NCBI GenBank assembly: GCA_964370735.1
Contig: CAYJLC010000003.1
Location: 44,773 to 108,772 of the forward strand
DNA length: 64,000 nt
Source: CAYJLC01 sp964370735
GTDB lineage: Bacteria; Bacillota; Clostridia; Oscillospirales; Butyricicoccaceae
Direction: 5' to 3'
Below the pieces are notes generated by a model, which saw only the letters and a program-made list of their open reading frames with translations, searched no databases and had not been told where the DNA came from. Each line of letters opens with the position of its first letter. Position 1 is the first letter of the stretch. Positions 26,096 through 34,801 of the stretch are shown here, piece by piece. The position numbers and the translations under genes are program-made.

Positions 26096-27346
26096 CTATT
26101 TCGCAACAACTTTTTTAAGTTTCGCGAATTTTGGTAAACCGTTTACTAATGGTAATTTAGTTTCACCTTGGATAAGTGGTAGAGCGTACTCAACGAATTT
26201 ATCGTTTAAGCCGTTTCCATCTTCGTTAATCCAATCAAGTGGAACAGTTTTTTCAGTGTTTGCAACTTGATCTAGTGGAAGAAGTTTGATTTTGAAAGCG
26301 TATCCGCCGTCAGCACCAGTAGTTCTTTCGAAACCAGCCATGTAGTCAGTCATGCCATCGATAGCATTTTTAACTGCTGCTTCACCAGATGCATAAGAAG
26401 CATCGATATCAGTTTGAGATGCAACGTGAGCTGCACATCTTTGTAATAATGATAACTCGATACCACGAACTTTAGTAACGCCAAGTTTAGCTTGGATAAC
26501 TTCAGCAAGGTATGGAGCAAGTCCACCTAATTGTTTGTGGCCAAATGAGTCTACTGGTTTGTTTTCAGCAGCAACTTCAGCGATTAATGTGCCAGAAGCA
26601 TCTTTGATACCTTCAGAAACAACAACGATACATTTTCTATCTTTGTCGAATACTTTTTTAACGTCAGCTAGGAATTTATCCATGTCGAAGTTAACTTCTG
26701 GTAAATAGATAAGGTCTGGTCCACAACCGTACATGTTTGCAAGGTGAGCTGATGCAGTTAACCATCCAGCGTTTCTTCCCATTGCTTCAACAACTGTAAT
26801 CATATCAGTGTCGTAAACTCTTGCATCTTGGTAAAGTTCCATACAAGTAGTTGCAACATATTTTGCAGCTGAAGGGAAACCTGGGCAGTGGTCTGTTCCG
26901 AATAAATCGTTATCGATAGTTTTTGGGATACCCATTACTCTGCATTCCCAGCCAGATTTAGCCATGAATTTAGAGATTTTGTTACAAGTATCCATAGAGT
27001 CATTACCACCGTTGTAGAAGAAGTAACGAACATCGTATTTTTTGAAGATTTCTAAAATTCTTTTGTAGTCTGTGTCGTCTACGTCTGGGTTTGCTAGTTT
27101 GTAACGACAAGAACCTAATGCTGAAGACGGAGTGTAAGGAAGTAAATCTAATTCTTCTCTATCTTCTTCGTCCATGATGTATAAAACGTCGTCTAAAACA
27201 CCTTTAATTCCGTTTGCAGCTCCGTATACTTTAGTGATACAGTCTGCGTCTAAAGCAGTTCTGATTGCACCGTAAGCAGAAGCGTTGATTACTGAAGTAG
27301 GTCCTCCAGATTGACCGATAATGCATGCACCTTTTAATGTACTCAT
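26096..27346 (-). CDS. 6-phosphofructokinase, pyrophosphate-type signature
   Basis: 416 residues. Phosphorylates fructose 6-phosphate in glycolysis. Seen: IGQSGGPTSVINAS (phosphoryl donor loop), YNGGNDSMDT, MGIPKTIDNDL, EAMGRNAGW and VSEGI. Asp in GGNDS (ATP enzymes have GGDGS) and Lys in PKTIDND (ATP enzymes have PGTIDND) are the known marks of PPi-dependent PFK, so pyrophosphate is the likely donor and the reaction reversible. The protein is longer than the bacterial ATP-PFK of about 320 residues. Single gene with its own promoter and terminator; SD TAGGAGGAC. Donor choice is from signature residues only. Confidence 0.9.
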   Translation of the reverse strand: MSTLKGACIIGQSGGPTSVINASAYGAIRTALDADCITKVYGAANGIKGVLDDVLYIMDEEDREELDLLPYTPSSALGSCRYKLANPDVDDTDYKRILEIFKKYDVRYFFYNGGNDSMDTCNKISKFMAKSGWECRVMGIPKTIDNDLFGTDHCPGFPSAAKYVATTCMELYQDARVYDTDMITVVEAMGRNAGWLTASAHLANMYGCGPDLIYLPEVNFDMDKFLADVKKVFDKDRKCIVVVSEGIKDASGTLIAEVAAENKPVDSFGHKQLGGLAPYLAEVIQAKLGVTKVRGIELSLLQRCAAHVASQTDIDASYASGEAAVKNAIDGMTDYMAGFERTTGADGGYAFKIKLLPLDQVANTEKTVPLDWINEDGNGLNDKFVEYALPLIQGETKLPLVNGLPKFAKLKKVVAK

Positions 27347-27381
27347 TTAAATAAGTCCTCCTAAAAATAAATTACAAGTTA

Positions 27382-27410
27382 AATATATCATAAATTTCAA
27401 AAAAAATCAA
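27382..27410 (-). promoter_or_regulatory. Promoter of the phosphofructokinase gene
   Basis: Minus strand: TTGATT (27410-27405), a 17-nt spacer and TATATT (27387-27382), 36 nt before the start codon. Confidence 0.7.
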
Positions 27411-27449
27411 TGAATAAATGCAAATTTATCCTAATATTTTAAACAAAAT

Positions 27450-27905
27450 TTAATGATTTTTTATAGCAGAATTTAGCTCATCTATAAAGCTCTGTAAACT
27501 ATCGAATTTTTTATATACAGAAATAAAGCGAATATACGCAATAATATCTACTTCTTTAAGCATTTCTGTGATAAATTCTCCTATTTGTTGGCTTAAAATC
27601 TCAGATTTACCTAGACTTCGTATGCGTCTATCTATTTTTTCTGTTACTTGTTCGATGGTTCTTATTTCTACTGGGCGCTTTTCACAAGCTTTTAATAACC
27701 CAGCCATAATTTTTGATTTTTCATAAGGCTCTTTTGAACCGCTTTTTTTAATAATGATAATCGTTGATAATTCAACAGTTTCATGAGTTGTAAATCGCTT
27801 TAAACACTTTATACACTCTCGTCTGCGTCTTACAGAATATCCATCTTGAGATTTTCTTGTGTCTAAAACTTTATCATAATCTTCGCCACAAAATGGACAC
27901 TTCAT
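27450..27905 (-). CDS. nrdR: Transcriptional repressor NrdR
   Basis: 151 residues. Zinc/ATP-cone repressor of ribonucleotide reductase genes. An N-terminal Zn ribbon, CPFCGEDYDKVLDTR...RRRRECIKCLKRFTTHE, gives the four cysteines. The ATP-cone (about 49-139) senses dATP/ATP. Length is standard. It follows a MarR gene by 4 nt and is probably co-transcribed with it. No NrdR box pair was found in the window, so its targets lie elsewhere. Confidence 0.96.
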   Translation of the reverse strand: MKCPFCGEDYDKVLDTRKSQDGYSVRRRRECIKCLKRFTTHETVELSTIIIIKKSGSKEPYEKSKIMAGLLKACEKRPVEIRTIEQVTEKIDRRIRSLGKSEILSQQIGEFITEMLKEVDIIAYIRFISVYKKFDSLQSFIDELNSAIKNH

Positions 27906-27909
27906 AAAA

Positions 27910-28371
27910 TTACTCCCCGTTTATCGATTTTCTTTTCATATCTTGAAAGAAAACGCCTAATTTTTCAATACCTTTTGCAAAAGTATCTAATTCATCTTCA
28001 GAAAGGTAGCGAACAATGCCGTCTACCATTTTTTTATGGAATTCGCGATGCTCTTCATAAGCAGTTAAAGCTTTTGTTGTAGGTTTTGCAAGAACAATTC
28101 TCTTGTCTTGTAATGAACGTTCTTTTATGACATATCCTCTTTTTTCAAGTGCGTCTACTGCAACAGTGAGCGAACCTAGTGTTATTCCTAGGACTTCAGC
28201 TATATCGGTCATTTTTCCTGTTTCACTGTCGCATATTTTTTCTAATATATGCAATTTATTTAATGATAAATCCGAAAATTTACCTTCTTTTAAACTATTT
28301 TCTTGAATTTTTAAAATATCTTCAAAAATACTAACCAAAAATTTATTTAAAATATCGCTATTGTGTGACAT
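27910..28371 (-). CDS. MarR-family transcriptional regulator
   Basis: 153 residues. Winged-helix DNA-binding domain at about 30-125, with the recognition helix in TDIAEVLGITLGSLTVAVDALEKRGYV and the wing ERSLQDKRIVLAKPT. The SLTVAVD segment resembles FabT-type regulators of fatty-acid synthesis, but no fab genes are near. An imperfect palindrome overlapping its own -35 box may be an autoregulatory site. First gene of a bicistron with nrdR. Ligand unknown. Confidence 0.85.
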   Translation of the reverse strand: MSHNSDILNKFLVSIFEDILKIQENSLKEGKFSDLSLNKLHILEKICDSETGKMTDIAEVLGITLGSLTVAVDALEKRGYVIKERSLQDKRIVLAKPTTKALTAYEEHREFHKKMVDGIVRYLSEDELDTFAKGIEKLGVFFQDMKRKSINGE

Positions 28372-28404
28372 ATTATCCCCTTTCTTGTTTATGAATACCT
28401 TTTA

Positions 28405-28433
28405 AGTCTATCACAAAAAGCTTTAATTGTCAA
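28405..28433 (-). promoter_or_regulatory. Promoter of marR-nrdR with a possible operator
   Basis: Minus strand: perfect TTGACA (28433-28428), a 17-nt spacer and TAGACT (28410-28405). Overlapping the -35 is CTTTGA-CAA-TTAAAG (28421-28435), an imperfect inverted repeat (5 of 6 positions) of the size bound by MarR dimers. Confidence 0.6.
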
Positions 28434-28572
28434 AGTAATTTACAAAAAATTCAACTTTAATAATCGCACAAACACTGATATTTACAGGGTTTTTCTGACT
28501 TTCATTCCAAAATATTTTGACTGAAAATACGCAAAATAACTCTTTTACTATTACAAAACATACTCATAACGA

Positions 28573-28613
28573 CAAAAAAGCAGGCTACCAAAATTCTGGC
28601 AACCCGCTAAAAA
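28573..28613 (-). terminator. Terminator of the leucine operon
   Basis: 12-bp arms AGCAGGCTACCA / TGGCAACCCGCT with G-U pairs and a 6-nt loop, followed by TTTTTTGTC on the minus strand. It lies just past the leuB stop. Confidence 0.85.
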
Positions 28614-29678
28614 TTATTTAATATATTCTAAAATTTTATTACCCATTTCGCTTGTGCTAAGGGCTTTTTCATCGCCTCTTGCGATATCTTTTGTTCTAAA
28701 ACCTGCATCTAAAACAGCTTCAATTGCATCAAAAATACACTGAGCTTCTTTTTCTAGGTTGAACGAGTATTTAAGCATCATCGCAACAGAAAGAACAGTT
28801 GCAATTGGGTTTGCAATGTTTTTCCCTGCAATATCAGGCGCTGAACCATGGATTGGCTCATACATACCAAAATTTTTCTCGTTTAAGCTTGCTGATGGCA
28901 ATAAACCAATCGACCCTGTAATCATACTAGCTTCGTCTGATAAAATATCACCGAAAATATTACCAGTTACTATTACATCAAACTGACGCGGATTCATAAC
29001 AAGTTGCATTGCTGCATTATCAACATACATGTGTGTAAGTTCTACTTCTGGGAATTCTTCAGAAACTAGGATAACATTTTCACGCCAAACTCTAGATGTT
29101 TCTAAAACATTCGCTTTATCAACAGAGCATAACTTTTTACCACGAACCATCGCCATATTAAAGGCATTTCTAGCAATTCTTTTAACTTCTTCTGGGCTAT
29201 AATTCATAATATCATAACCTGTTCCGTCTTCATATCTGCCTTTTTCTCCGAAATATACATCGCCAGTAAGTTCTCTTACTATTAAAATATCGATACCATC
29301 ACCCACAATATGGTCTTTTAAAGGACAAGCATCTTTAAGTGATTTATAGATATTTGCAGGACGTAAATTTGAAAATAAATTAAATTCTTTTCTTAGGTTT
29401 AAAAGGGCATTTTCAGGACGAGAACCAGTCGCACGATTATCCCATTTAGGTCCACCAACAGCACCTAATAAGATACTATCAGATTTACCACAAACATCGA
29501 TTGTGCTTTGTGGAAGTGGTTCATCGAATTCGTCGATTGCAGCACCACCACCTAAAACTTCTGTACAGCTAAAAGAATGACCATAAATTTCACCAATTTT
29601 ACCTAAAACTTTGATTCCTTCGTCAACAATTTCAGGACCAATTCCATCGCCTTTAATAACGGCTATATTATAATGCAT
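28614..29678 (-). CDS. leuB: 3-isopropylmalate dehydrogenase
   Basis: 354 residues. NAD-dependent oxidative decarboxylation of 3-isopropylmalate in leucine synthesis. Seen: [10 protein letters not shown] at the N terminus, the [14 protein letters not shown] substrate loop, [11 protein letters not shown], the metal-binding [23 protein letters not shown] region and the NAD site [19 protein letters not shown]. Last gene of the leu operon. SD AGGAG before ATG 29678. A 57-aa membrane-protein gene separates it from leuD. Confidence 0.97.
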   Translation of the reverse strand: MHYNIAVIKGDGIGPEIVDEGIKVLGKIGEIYGHSFSCTEVLGGGAAIDEFDEPLPQSTIDVCGKSDSILLGAVGGPKWDNRATGSRPENALLNLRKEFNLFSNLRPANIYKSLKDACPLKDHIVGDGIDILIVRELTGDVYFGEKGRYEDGTGYDIMNYSPEEVKRIARNAFNMAMVRGKKLCSVDKANVLETSRVWRENVILVSEEFPEVELTHMYVDNAAMQLVMNPRQFDVIVTGNIFGDILSDEASMITGSIGLLPSASLNEKNFGMYEPIHGSAPDIAGKNIANPIATVLSVAMMLKYSFNLEKEAQCIFDAIEAVLDAGFRTKDIARGDEKALSTSEMGNKILEYIK

Positions 29679-29692
29679 TTGTTTTCTCCTTA

Positions 29693-29866
29693 TTATTTTT
29701 TCTCATGCTTACCCTTTTCGATTTCATTTTTCCAAAAAAAACTTAATAGACCGCATAAACTTGCTAGAAGTATATAAACTGAGTTAAAATCGAGTATTCC
29801 GATTACTAAACAAAGTGCGGCAGATAAAAGCCAAATTTTTGAATAAACGAGGTATTTCCTTTTCAT
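29693..29866 (-). CDS. 57-residue membrane protein in the leucine operon
   Basis: Short gene with a near-perfect AGGAGGTG Shine-Dalgarno 4 nt before ATG 29866. The product starts [10 protein letters not shown], has two hydrophobic stretches (about 10-27 and 29-45) and ends in a charged [12 protein letters not shown] tail. It fits between leuD (32 nt upstream) and leuB (14 nt downstream) without overlap, in the same direction. No family is recognised. It may be a small regulator or membrane partner, or a recent insertion. Function unknown. Confidence 0.7.
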   Translation of the reverse strand: MKRKYLVYSKIWLLSAALCLVIGILDFNSVYILLASLCGLLSFFWKNEIEKGKHEKK

Positions 29867-29898
29867 GATACACCTCCTAAAAGGGTAGTATTAAATTG

Positions 29899-30378
29899 TT
29901 ATTTTACTGAATTAAGCAATCCGCCAGCGTTTATGATGTCTGTAATAAATTCTGGGAATGGAACTGCTTTGTATTCTTCATTTTTTGTGATATTTTTGAT
30001 AACACCAGTTTTGAAATCAACTTCAAGTTCATCATTTTCTTCGATTTTTTCTGAAGCTTCTTTACATTCCATGATTGGTAGACCGATATTAATTGCATTT
30101 CTGTAAAAAATTCTAGCGAAAGTTTCTGCAATTACCACTGATACACCACAAGCTTTAATAGCGATTGGTGCGTGTTCTCTTGAAGAACCACAACCAAAGT
30201 TTTTACCTGCTACCATAATCTCTCCAGCTTTTACTCGTGAAGCGAAAGTTTCATCGATATCCACCATACAATATGACGCTAAAACTTTCTCGTCTGATGT
30301 GTTTAAATATCTCGCTGGAATGATAACATCTGTGTCTACATTATCATAAAATCTATGTACTTTACCGTGTGCGTTCAT
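29899..30378 (-). CDS. leuD: 3-isopropylmalate dehydratase small subunit
   Basis: 159 residues, the short (archaeal/clostridial) form. With LeuC it isomerises 2- to 3-isopropylmalate. Seen: [25 protein letters not shown] at the N terminus and [21 protein letters not shown], the substrate-binding swivel loop. SD AGGAG precedes ATG 30378. It follows leuC, from which it is separated by about 175 bp holding a hairpin repeat. Confidence 0.95.
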   Translation of the reverse strand: MNAHGKVHRFYDNVDTDVIIPARYLNTSDEKVLASYCMVDIDETFASRVKAGEIMVAGKNFGCGSSREHAPIAIKACGVSVVIAETFARIFYRNAINIGLPIMECKEASEKIEENDELEVDFKTGVIKNITKNEEYKAVPFPEFITDIINAGGLLNSVK

Positions 30379-30466
30379 TTCTATTTCTCCTATCTATATT
30401 TTACCATATTTTTTGTTGTTTGTCCATAATTTCAGTGGGGACATTACGTTAATTTTTGATGTTTTT

Positions 30467-30492
30467 AAGGGACGTCGAGGACGCCGTCCCCT
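30467..30492. repeat. GC-rich intergenic hairpin between leuC and leuD
   Basis: AAGGGACG...CGTCCCCT, a 26-bp inverted-repeat element in the otherwise empty 175-bp leuC-leuD gap. Its outer stem type matches the hairpins at 19771-19840. Confidence 0.65.
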
Positions 30493-30521
30493 ACAAATTT
30501 TATACAAATTTTGTCTAAACG

Positions 30522-30554
30522 TGGCGAAGCCAAATGCCTGTCGGTGCAACCGAC
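30522..30554. repeat. Short 3'-end element (copy 2) abutting the leuC stop
   Basis: TGGCGAAGCCAAATGC (30522-30537) matches 15 of 16 bases of 20193-20208. It is followed by GTCGGT-GCA-ACCGAC (30540-30554), a 6-bp-arm hairpin running into the leuC stop codon. Confidence 0.55.
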
Positions 30555-31816
30555 TACATTACATCTTCTGGTGAACAAATCTCTCCTTTAATGGCACTCG
30601 CTGCTGCTACTGCTGGGCTTGAAAGATATACTTCTGATTTTGTGTGTCCCATTCTTCCTACGAAGTTACGGTTTGAAGTCGCGATTGAACGTTCGCCTTC
30701 TGCTAAAATTCCCATGTGACCACCTAGACAAGGGCCACAAGTCGGTGTACTTACGATACAGCCAGCATTAATGAAAATTTCCACTAATCCTTCGTGAATT
30801 GCTTGCATATAAATCTTTTGTGTTGCTGGAATTACGATAGTTCTAACATCGCGATGAACTTTTTTACCTTTCATAATTTCGGCTGCCACGCGTAAATCTT
30901 CAATTCTACCATTTGTACAAGAACCGATATAAGATTGATGAACTTTAATACCTTTTGCGTCGTCGATTTCGCGTGTATTTTCAGGTAAATGTGGGAACGC
31001 AACTGTTGGTTTTAATGTATCTAAATCTATTACATAAGTTTCGTCATATTCTGCATCTTCATCAGCTGTAAACTCGATATATTCACGGTTTACAAGCGGT
31101 TTTATATACTCTCGAGTCATCTCGTCAACTGGGAAAATACCATTTTTCGCACCAGCTTCGATAGCCATATTACAAATTGCTAAACGGTCTTCAACAGTAA
31201 GCGATTTAACACCCTCACCACAGAATTCCATTGATTTATATAAAGCACCGTCAACACCGATTTTGCCGATAATATGTAAAATTACATCTTTACCAGAAAC
31301 CCATTTTTGAAGTTTGCCTTTTAGTTCAAATTTAATTGCAGACGGAATTTTAAACCAAGCTTGACCTGTCGCCATTCCACATGCTAAGTCAGTAGAACCA
31401 ACACCAGTTGAGAATGCACCTAAAGCACCATAAGTACAAGTATGAGAATCAGCACCGATGATTAAATCACCAGGAGCAGTTAAACCTTTTTCAGGAAGTA
31501 AAGCATGCTCAACGCCCATTTCGCCTACATCATAGAAGTGCGTGATATCGTGTTTTCTTGAAAATTCTCTACAAGTTTTACATTGTTCTGCCGATTTAAT
31601 ATCTTTATTTGGCGCAAAATGGTCCATTACCAAACATACTCTGTCTTTATCGAATACACCAGTAAATCCAGCTTTTTCTAATTCTTTAATCGCAACAGGT
31701 CCTGTAATATCATTAGCCAAAGTAAGGCTTAAATTTGCTCTAATTAGTTCGCCAGCCTTTACGCTTTCAAGTCCTGCGTGATGTGCAAGAATTTTTTGTG
31801 TCATAGTCATTCCCAT
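30554..31816 (-). CDS. leuC: 3-isopropylmalate dehydratase large subunit
   Basis: 420 residues, aconitase family, the short HACN/archaeal-type LeuC typical of Clostridia. Seen: [44 protein letters not shown] and the three 4Fe-4S cysteines in GSCTNG and [14 protein letters not shown] 31816 has AGGAG 9 nt upstream; in-frame ATGs at 31810 and 31804 are possible but less well spaced. Partner of LeuD downstream. Confidence 0.96.
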   Translation of the reverse strand: MGMTMTQKILAHHAGLESVKAGELIRANLSLTLANDITGPVAIKELEKAGFTGVFDKDRVCLVMDHFAPNKDIKSAEQCKTCREFSRKHDITHFYDVGEMGVEHALLPEKGLTAPGDLIIGADSHTCTYGALGAFSTGVGSTDLACGMATGQAWFKIPSAIKFELKGKLQKWVSGKDVILHIIGKIGVDGALYKSMEFCGEGVKSLTVEDRLAICNMAIEAGAKNGIFPVDEMTREYIKPLVNREYIEFTADEDAEYDETYVIDLDTLKPTVAFPHLPENTREIDDAKGIKVHQSYIGSCTNGRIEDLRVAAEIMKGKKVHRDVRTIVIPATQKIYMQAIHEGLVEIFINAGCIVSTPTCGPCLGGHMGILAEGERSIATSNRNFVGRMGHTKSEVYLSSPAVAAASAIKGEICSPEDVM

Positions 31817-31859
31817 GTGTTTTTTCTCCTTTTATTTATATGGTTTTTGTAGTGATTTA

Positions 31860-33359
31860 TTAATGCGACATTAATTTATTTATACCATTAATATAAGCTT
31901 TTACCGATGCTTTAACAATATCAGTCGAAATTCCTCTACCAGTATAAATTTCTTCGCTTCCATTTTTAAGCTTTACAACAGCAGATGCCATAGCATCTTC
32001 GCCACCAGTGACTGCATCAAGTTTGTAGTCAACAAGAGTGATGTCACGCCCTAGCGCTTCATAAATTGCTTTGAAACAAGCATCAACAGGACCATCTCCG
32101 ATTTCAACTTTTTCTACGATTTCACCGTTAATTTCAAGCTTGATTACAGCCGTCGATGTGATATGTTCACCTGAATTTATTACGAAGTTTACAAGTTTAA
32201 TTTTTTCATCTACTTCAAAGCGTTTTTCGTTAACAATTGCCTCGATATCGGCATCTTTAATCACTTTTTTCTTGTCAGCAAGTGCTTTGAATTGTTCGAA
32301 AGCTTTGTCTAATTTTTCTTTGTCTAGAGTGTAGCCTAATTCTTTTATTCTATCGTTAAATGCGTGTCTTCCTGAGTGTTTTCCTAAAACCATTGCATTT
32401 TTAGGGATACCAACACTCTCTGGAGTCATAATTTCGTAAGTTTCTGGATTATTTAGCACACCATGTTGATGAATTCCAGACTCATGCGCGAATGCATTAT
32501 CGCCTACGATAGATTTCGTTGGAGCAACAGGAACACCAGTGATTTTTTGCACTAGCTTTGATGCTCTATAAATCTGTTTTGTGTCAACTCTAGTCGTTTC
32601 TTTAAAGAAATCACGTCTTGTGTTCAGTGTCATTACAACTTCTTCTAAAGAACAGTTTCCAGCTCTTTCGCCGATACCGTTTACAGTACATTCGATTTGT
32701 CTAGCACCACCCATAACAGCTGCAAGTGAATTTGAAACAGCTAGTCCTAAATCATTGTGACAATGTGTCGAAATAATGCAATTTTCAATACCTTTTGTGT
32801 TGTCTACTAGATATTTTATAAACTCTTGCATTTCAAACGGAGTTCCATAACCTACTGTATCTGGTATATTTAATGTAGTCGCACCGGCTTTAATAACCTC
32901 ACCTAGAATGCGAACTAAAAAGTCTTTATCCGAACGGAAAGCGTCTTCGGCAGAAAATTGCACGTCTGAAACATAGTTTTTCGCGTATTTTACCATCTGA
33001 ACTGCACGCTCTACTACATCATCTGGTTTCATTTTTAATTTATATTCCATGTGGATTGGCGAAGTCGCTATAAAAGTATGAATTCTTGGAGCAACCGCGT
33101 ATTTAACAGCCTCGTAAGCTGCATCTATATCTTTTTCAGTAGCACGAGCCAAAGAACACACCGACGCATTTTTTATTACTTTCGAAATTTCAGTAATTGC
33201 ATTTTTATCGTCTTCAGAGGCTATCGCAAAGCCTGCTTCAATAATATCAACATTTAATAGTTCTAAACCTTTTGCAACCTCTATTTTCTCGTGCAAGTTC
33301 ATGCTACAACCAGGTGATTGTTCGCCATCGCGAAGTGTCGTGTCAAAAATTTTAATCAT
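31860..33359 (-). CDS. leuA: 2-isopropylmalate synthase
   Basis: 499 residues. Condenses acetyl-CoA with 2-oxoisovalerate, the first committed step to leucine. The TIM-barrel catalytic domain has FDTTLRDGEQSPG (metal/substrate), HCHNDLGLAVSNS (metal His pair) and GIGERAGNCSLEEVVM. The C-terminal LeuA allosteric domain (about 370-499) gives leucine feedback inhibition. First gene of the operon, directly behind a T-box leader. SD TAGGAGG. Confidence 0.97.
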   Translation of the reverse strand: MIKIFDTTLRDGEQSPGCSMNLHEKIEVAKGLELLNVDIIEAGFAIASEDDKNAITEISKVIKNASVCSLARATEKDIDAAYEAVKYAVAPRIHTFIATSPIHMEYKLKMKPDDVVERAVQMVKYAKNYVSDVQFSAEDAFRSDKDFLVRILGEVIKAGATTLNIPDTVGYGTPFEMQEFIKYLVDNTKGIENCIISTHCHNDLGLAVSNSLAAVMGGARQIECTVNGIGERAGNCSLEEVVMTLNTRRDFFKETTRVDTKQIYRASKLVQKITGVPVAPTKSIVGDNAFAHESGIHQHGVLNNPETYEIMTPESVGIPKNAMVLGKHSGRHAFNDRIKELGYTLDKEKLDKAFEQFKALADKKKVIKDADIEAIVNEKRFEVDEKIKLVNFVINSGEHITSTAVIKLEINGEIVEKVEIGDGPVDACFKAIYEALGRDITLVDYKLDAVTGGEDAMASAVVKLKNGSEEIYTGRGISTDIVKASVKAYINGINKLMSH

Positions 33360-33640
33360 GATTTTCCTCCTAAATCTTTATAAATGCAAAAAAGCTCCGT
33401 CTCATAAAGAGACGAAGCTGAAAACTCCGTGGTACCACTCTAATTGCAGAAAAATACTGCCACTTATACATATCAATCAATATGAACCCTTATAACGGAG
33501 GGTGTCCGACAATGCTTACTTAGTTTCGGCATGTAGCTCCCAAGCGAGTTTCACTATTAGTACCTGTCGTTTTACACCAGCCAACGACTCTCTATAAAGC
33601 CTTTATAGTTACTTTACTTGTTCTTTGCATTTTCGTATTG
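33360..33640 (-). ncRNA. T-box riboswitch, leucine-specific (leu operon leader)
   Basis: Minus-strand leader between promoter and leuA. It contains the T-box core AGAGTGGTACCACGGAGT (33443-33426), where TGG pairs with uncharged tRNA NCCA. Next is the competing terminator AGCTTCGTCTC/GAGACGGAGCT plus T-run (33418-33390). A long Stem I upstream has an AGAGAGTC bulge region and a specifier loop reading GTGAAACTCGC. CTC (33548-33546) is the likely specifier codon, matching leucine and the downstream genes. Uncharged tRNA-Leu would stabilise the antiterminator and switch the operon on. The specifier frame is inferred from context. Confidence 0.93.
33390..33419 (-). terminator. Regulated terminator of the leucine T-box
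   Basis: AGCTTCGTCTC-TTTAT-GAGACGGAGCT, 11-bp stem with one G-U pair, followed by TTTTTT. It is mutually exclusive with the T-box antiterminator, whose ACGGAG shares sequence with the GACGGAG arm. Confidence 0.88.
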
Positions 33641-33645
33641 ACTTT

Positions 33646-33674
33646 ATTATACAACTATATTAAAGTTTTGTCAA
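33646..33674 (-). promoter_or_regulatory. Promoter of the leucine operon
   Basis: Minus strand: perfect TTGACA (33674-33669), a 17-nt spacer and perfect TATAAT (33651-33646). A consensus sigma-A promoter, as expected when control is by T-box attenuation. Confidence 0.88.
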
Positions 33675-33687
33675 TAGTTTTTGCCAT

Positions 33688-34638
33688 TTATTTTTTTAAA
33701 ACTAGGGCAACCCAATCATTTTTTTCTTTAAATTCAACAAGCGTAAAACCTGTGTTTAACAGTGCAGTTTGCACCTCTTCATAACGCTCTTTTATTATCC
33801 CTGAAGTCACTAAAATGCCATTTTCTTTTGCGTTTGAATATAAAATTTCCTTCATAGCGATGATAACATCGGCAACAATATTTGCAACAATTACATCGTA
33901 TTTATCTGTAATTTTCGATAAAAGTTCGCTATCCGAAATAACATTCCCACAAAATAGCTCATAATTTGAAAGCTGATTTTTCTCTAAATTTTCGCCAGCT
34001 ATTTTCACAGAATTTTGGTCTATATCAATAGCTTTTACGCTTTTTGCACCAAGTTGAAGCGATGCTACTGCCAAAATACCAGAACCAGTGCCCATATCAA
34101 GCACAGTATCCTGTGGTTTTAGGTATTTTTCTAGACTTTCGATGCAAAGTTTTGTAGTTTCGTGCGTACCTGTTCCAAAGCTAGATGATGGGTCTATCTC
34201 TAGTATAATTCTGTCTGTTTCTTCTTCGTAAGTTTCCCAAGAAGGCTTTATTACAAACTTTTTGCCTACTTTAAACGGCTTAAAGTATTGTTTCCAGTTG
34301 TTTTCCCAATCTTCCTCTTTAACATTCACACACTCGACAGAAAGTCTGCCAAAATCACCTGTTTCAGACAATTTGCTCATTTCCTTGCGAATTTGATTTA
34401 ACATTTCCACACCCTGCGCATTTTCCGGAAGATAAACTGTGATATTTGTTTCTTGCTCTTTTAATTTCATTAAATCTTCGTCTACATAGTCCCAGTAGAT
34501 TTCTGTATCCTCTAAAAAGTTCTCAAAATCGGCACTATCTTCGATTACAAAGCCATTTATACCTATATTAAGTAAAATTCCAGTGACAGAGTCTATGCCT
34601 TTAGTGTTTGTATATATTTTTGTTTCAAACCAATTCAT
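33688..34638 (-). CDS. prmA: Ribosomal protein L11 methyltransferase (PrmA)
   Basis: 316 residues. Trimethylates L11 on the large subunit. The N-terminal substrate domain (MNWFETKIYTNTKGIDSVTGIL) precedes a class I SAM methyltransferase domain with VLDMGTGSGILAVAS (motif I), SVKAIDID (motif II) and VANIVADVI (motif IV, Asn for the acceptor). Single gene; SD AAGGAG. It is transcribed divergently from the HD hydrolase gene across an 85-bp to 160-bp AT-rich gap. Confidence 0.95.
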   Translation of the reverse strand: MNWFETKIYTNTKGIDSVTGILLNIGINGFVIEDSADFENFLEDTEIYWDYVDEDLMKLKEQETNITVYLPENAQGVEMLNQIRKEMSKLSETGDFGRLSVECVNVKEEDWENNWKQYFKPFKVGKKFVIKPSWETYEEETDRIILEIDPSSSFGTGTHETTKLCIESLEKYLKPQDTVLDMGTGSGILAVASLQLGAKSVKAIDIDQNSVKIAGENLEKNQLSNYELFCGNVISDSELLSKITDKYDVIVANIVADVIIAMKEILYSNAKENGILVTSGIIKERYEEVQTALLNTGFTLVEFKEKNDWVALVLKK

Positions 34639-34801
34639 AAAAAAATCTCCTTTTTATTTCTAAGAATATTTTAGCATATTTTTTCTTAAATGTATATAAA
34701 ATTATATAGATTATTTTTAGAAAATGTGTTACAATGGTCTTATATTAATCATATCTTTATCAAAAATAGCAGGTAGTATAGAAAAGGAAGGAGTTGATAT
34801 T

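Noticed and set aside
34724..34801. N-terminal extension of the HD hydrolase (start at 34724)
   Set aside because: The extension translates AT-rich promoter-like sequence; a good SD lies directly before ATG 34802 and the family motif starts there.
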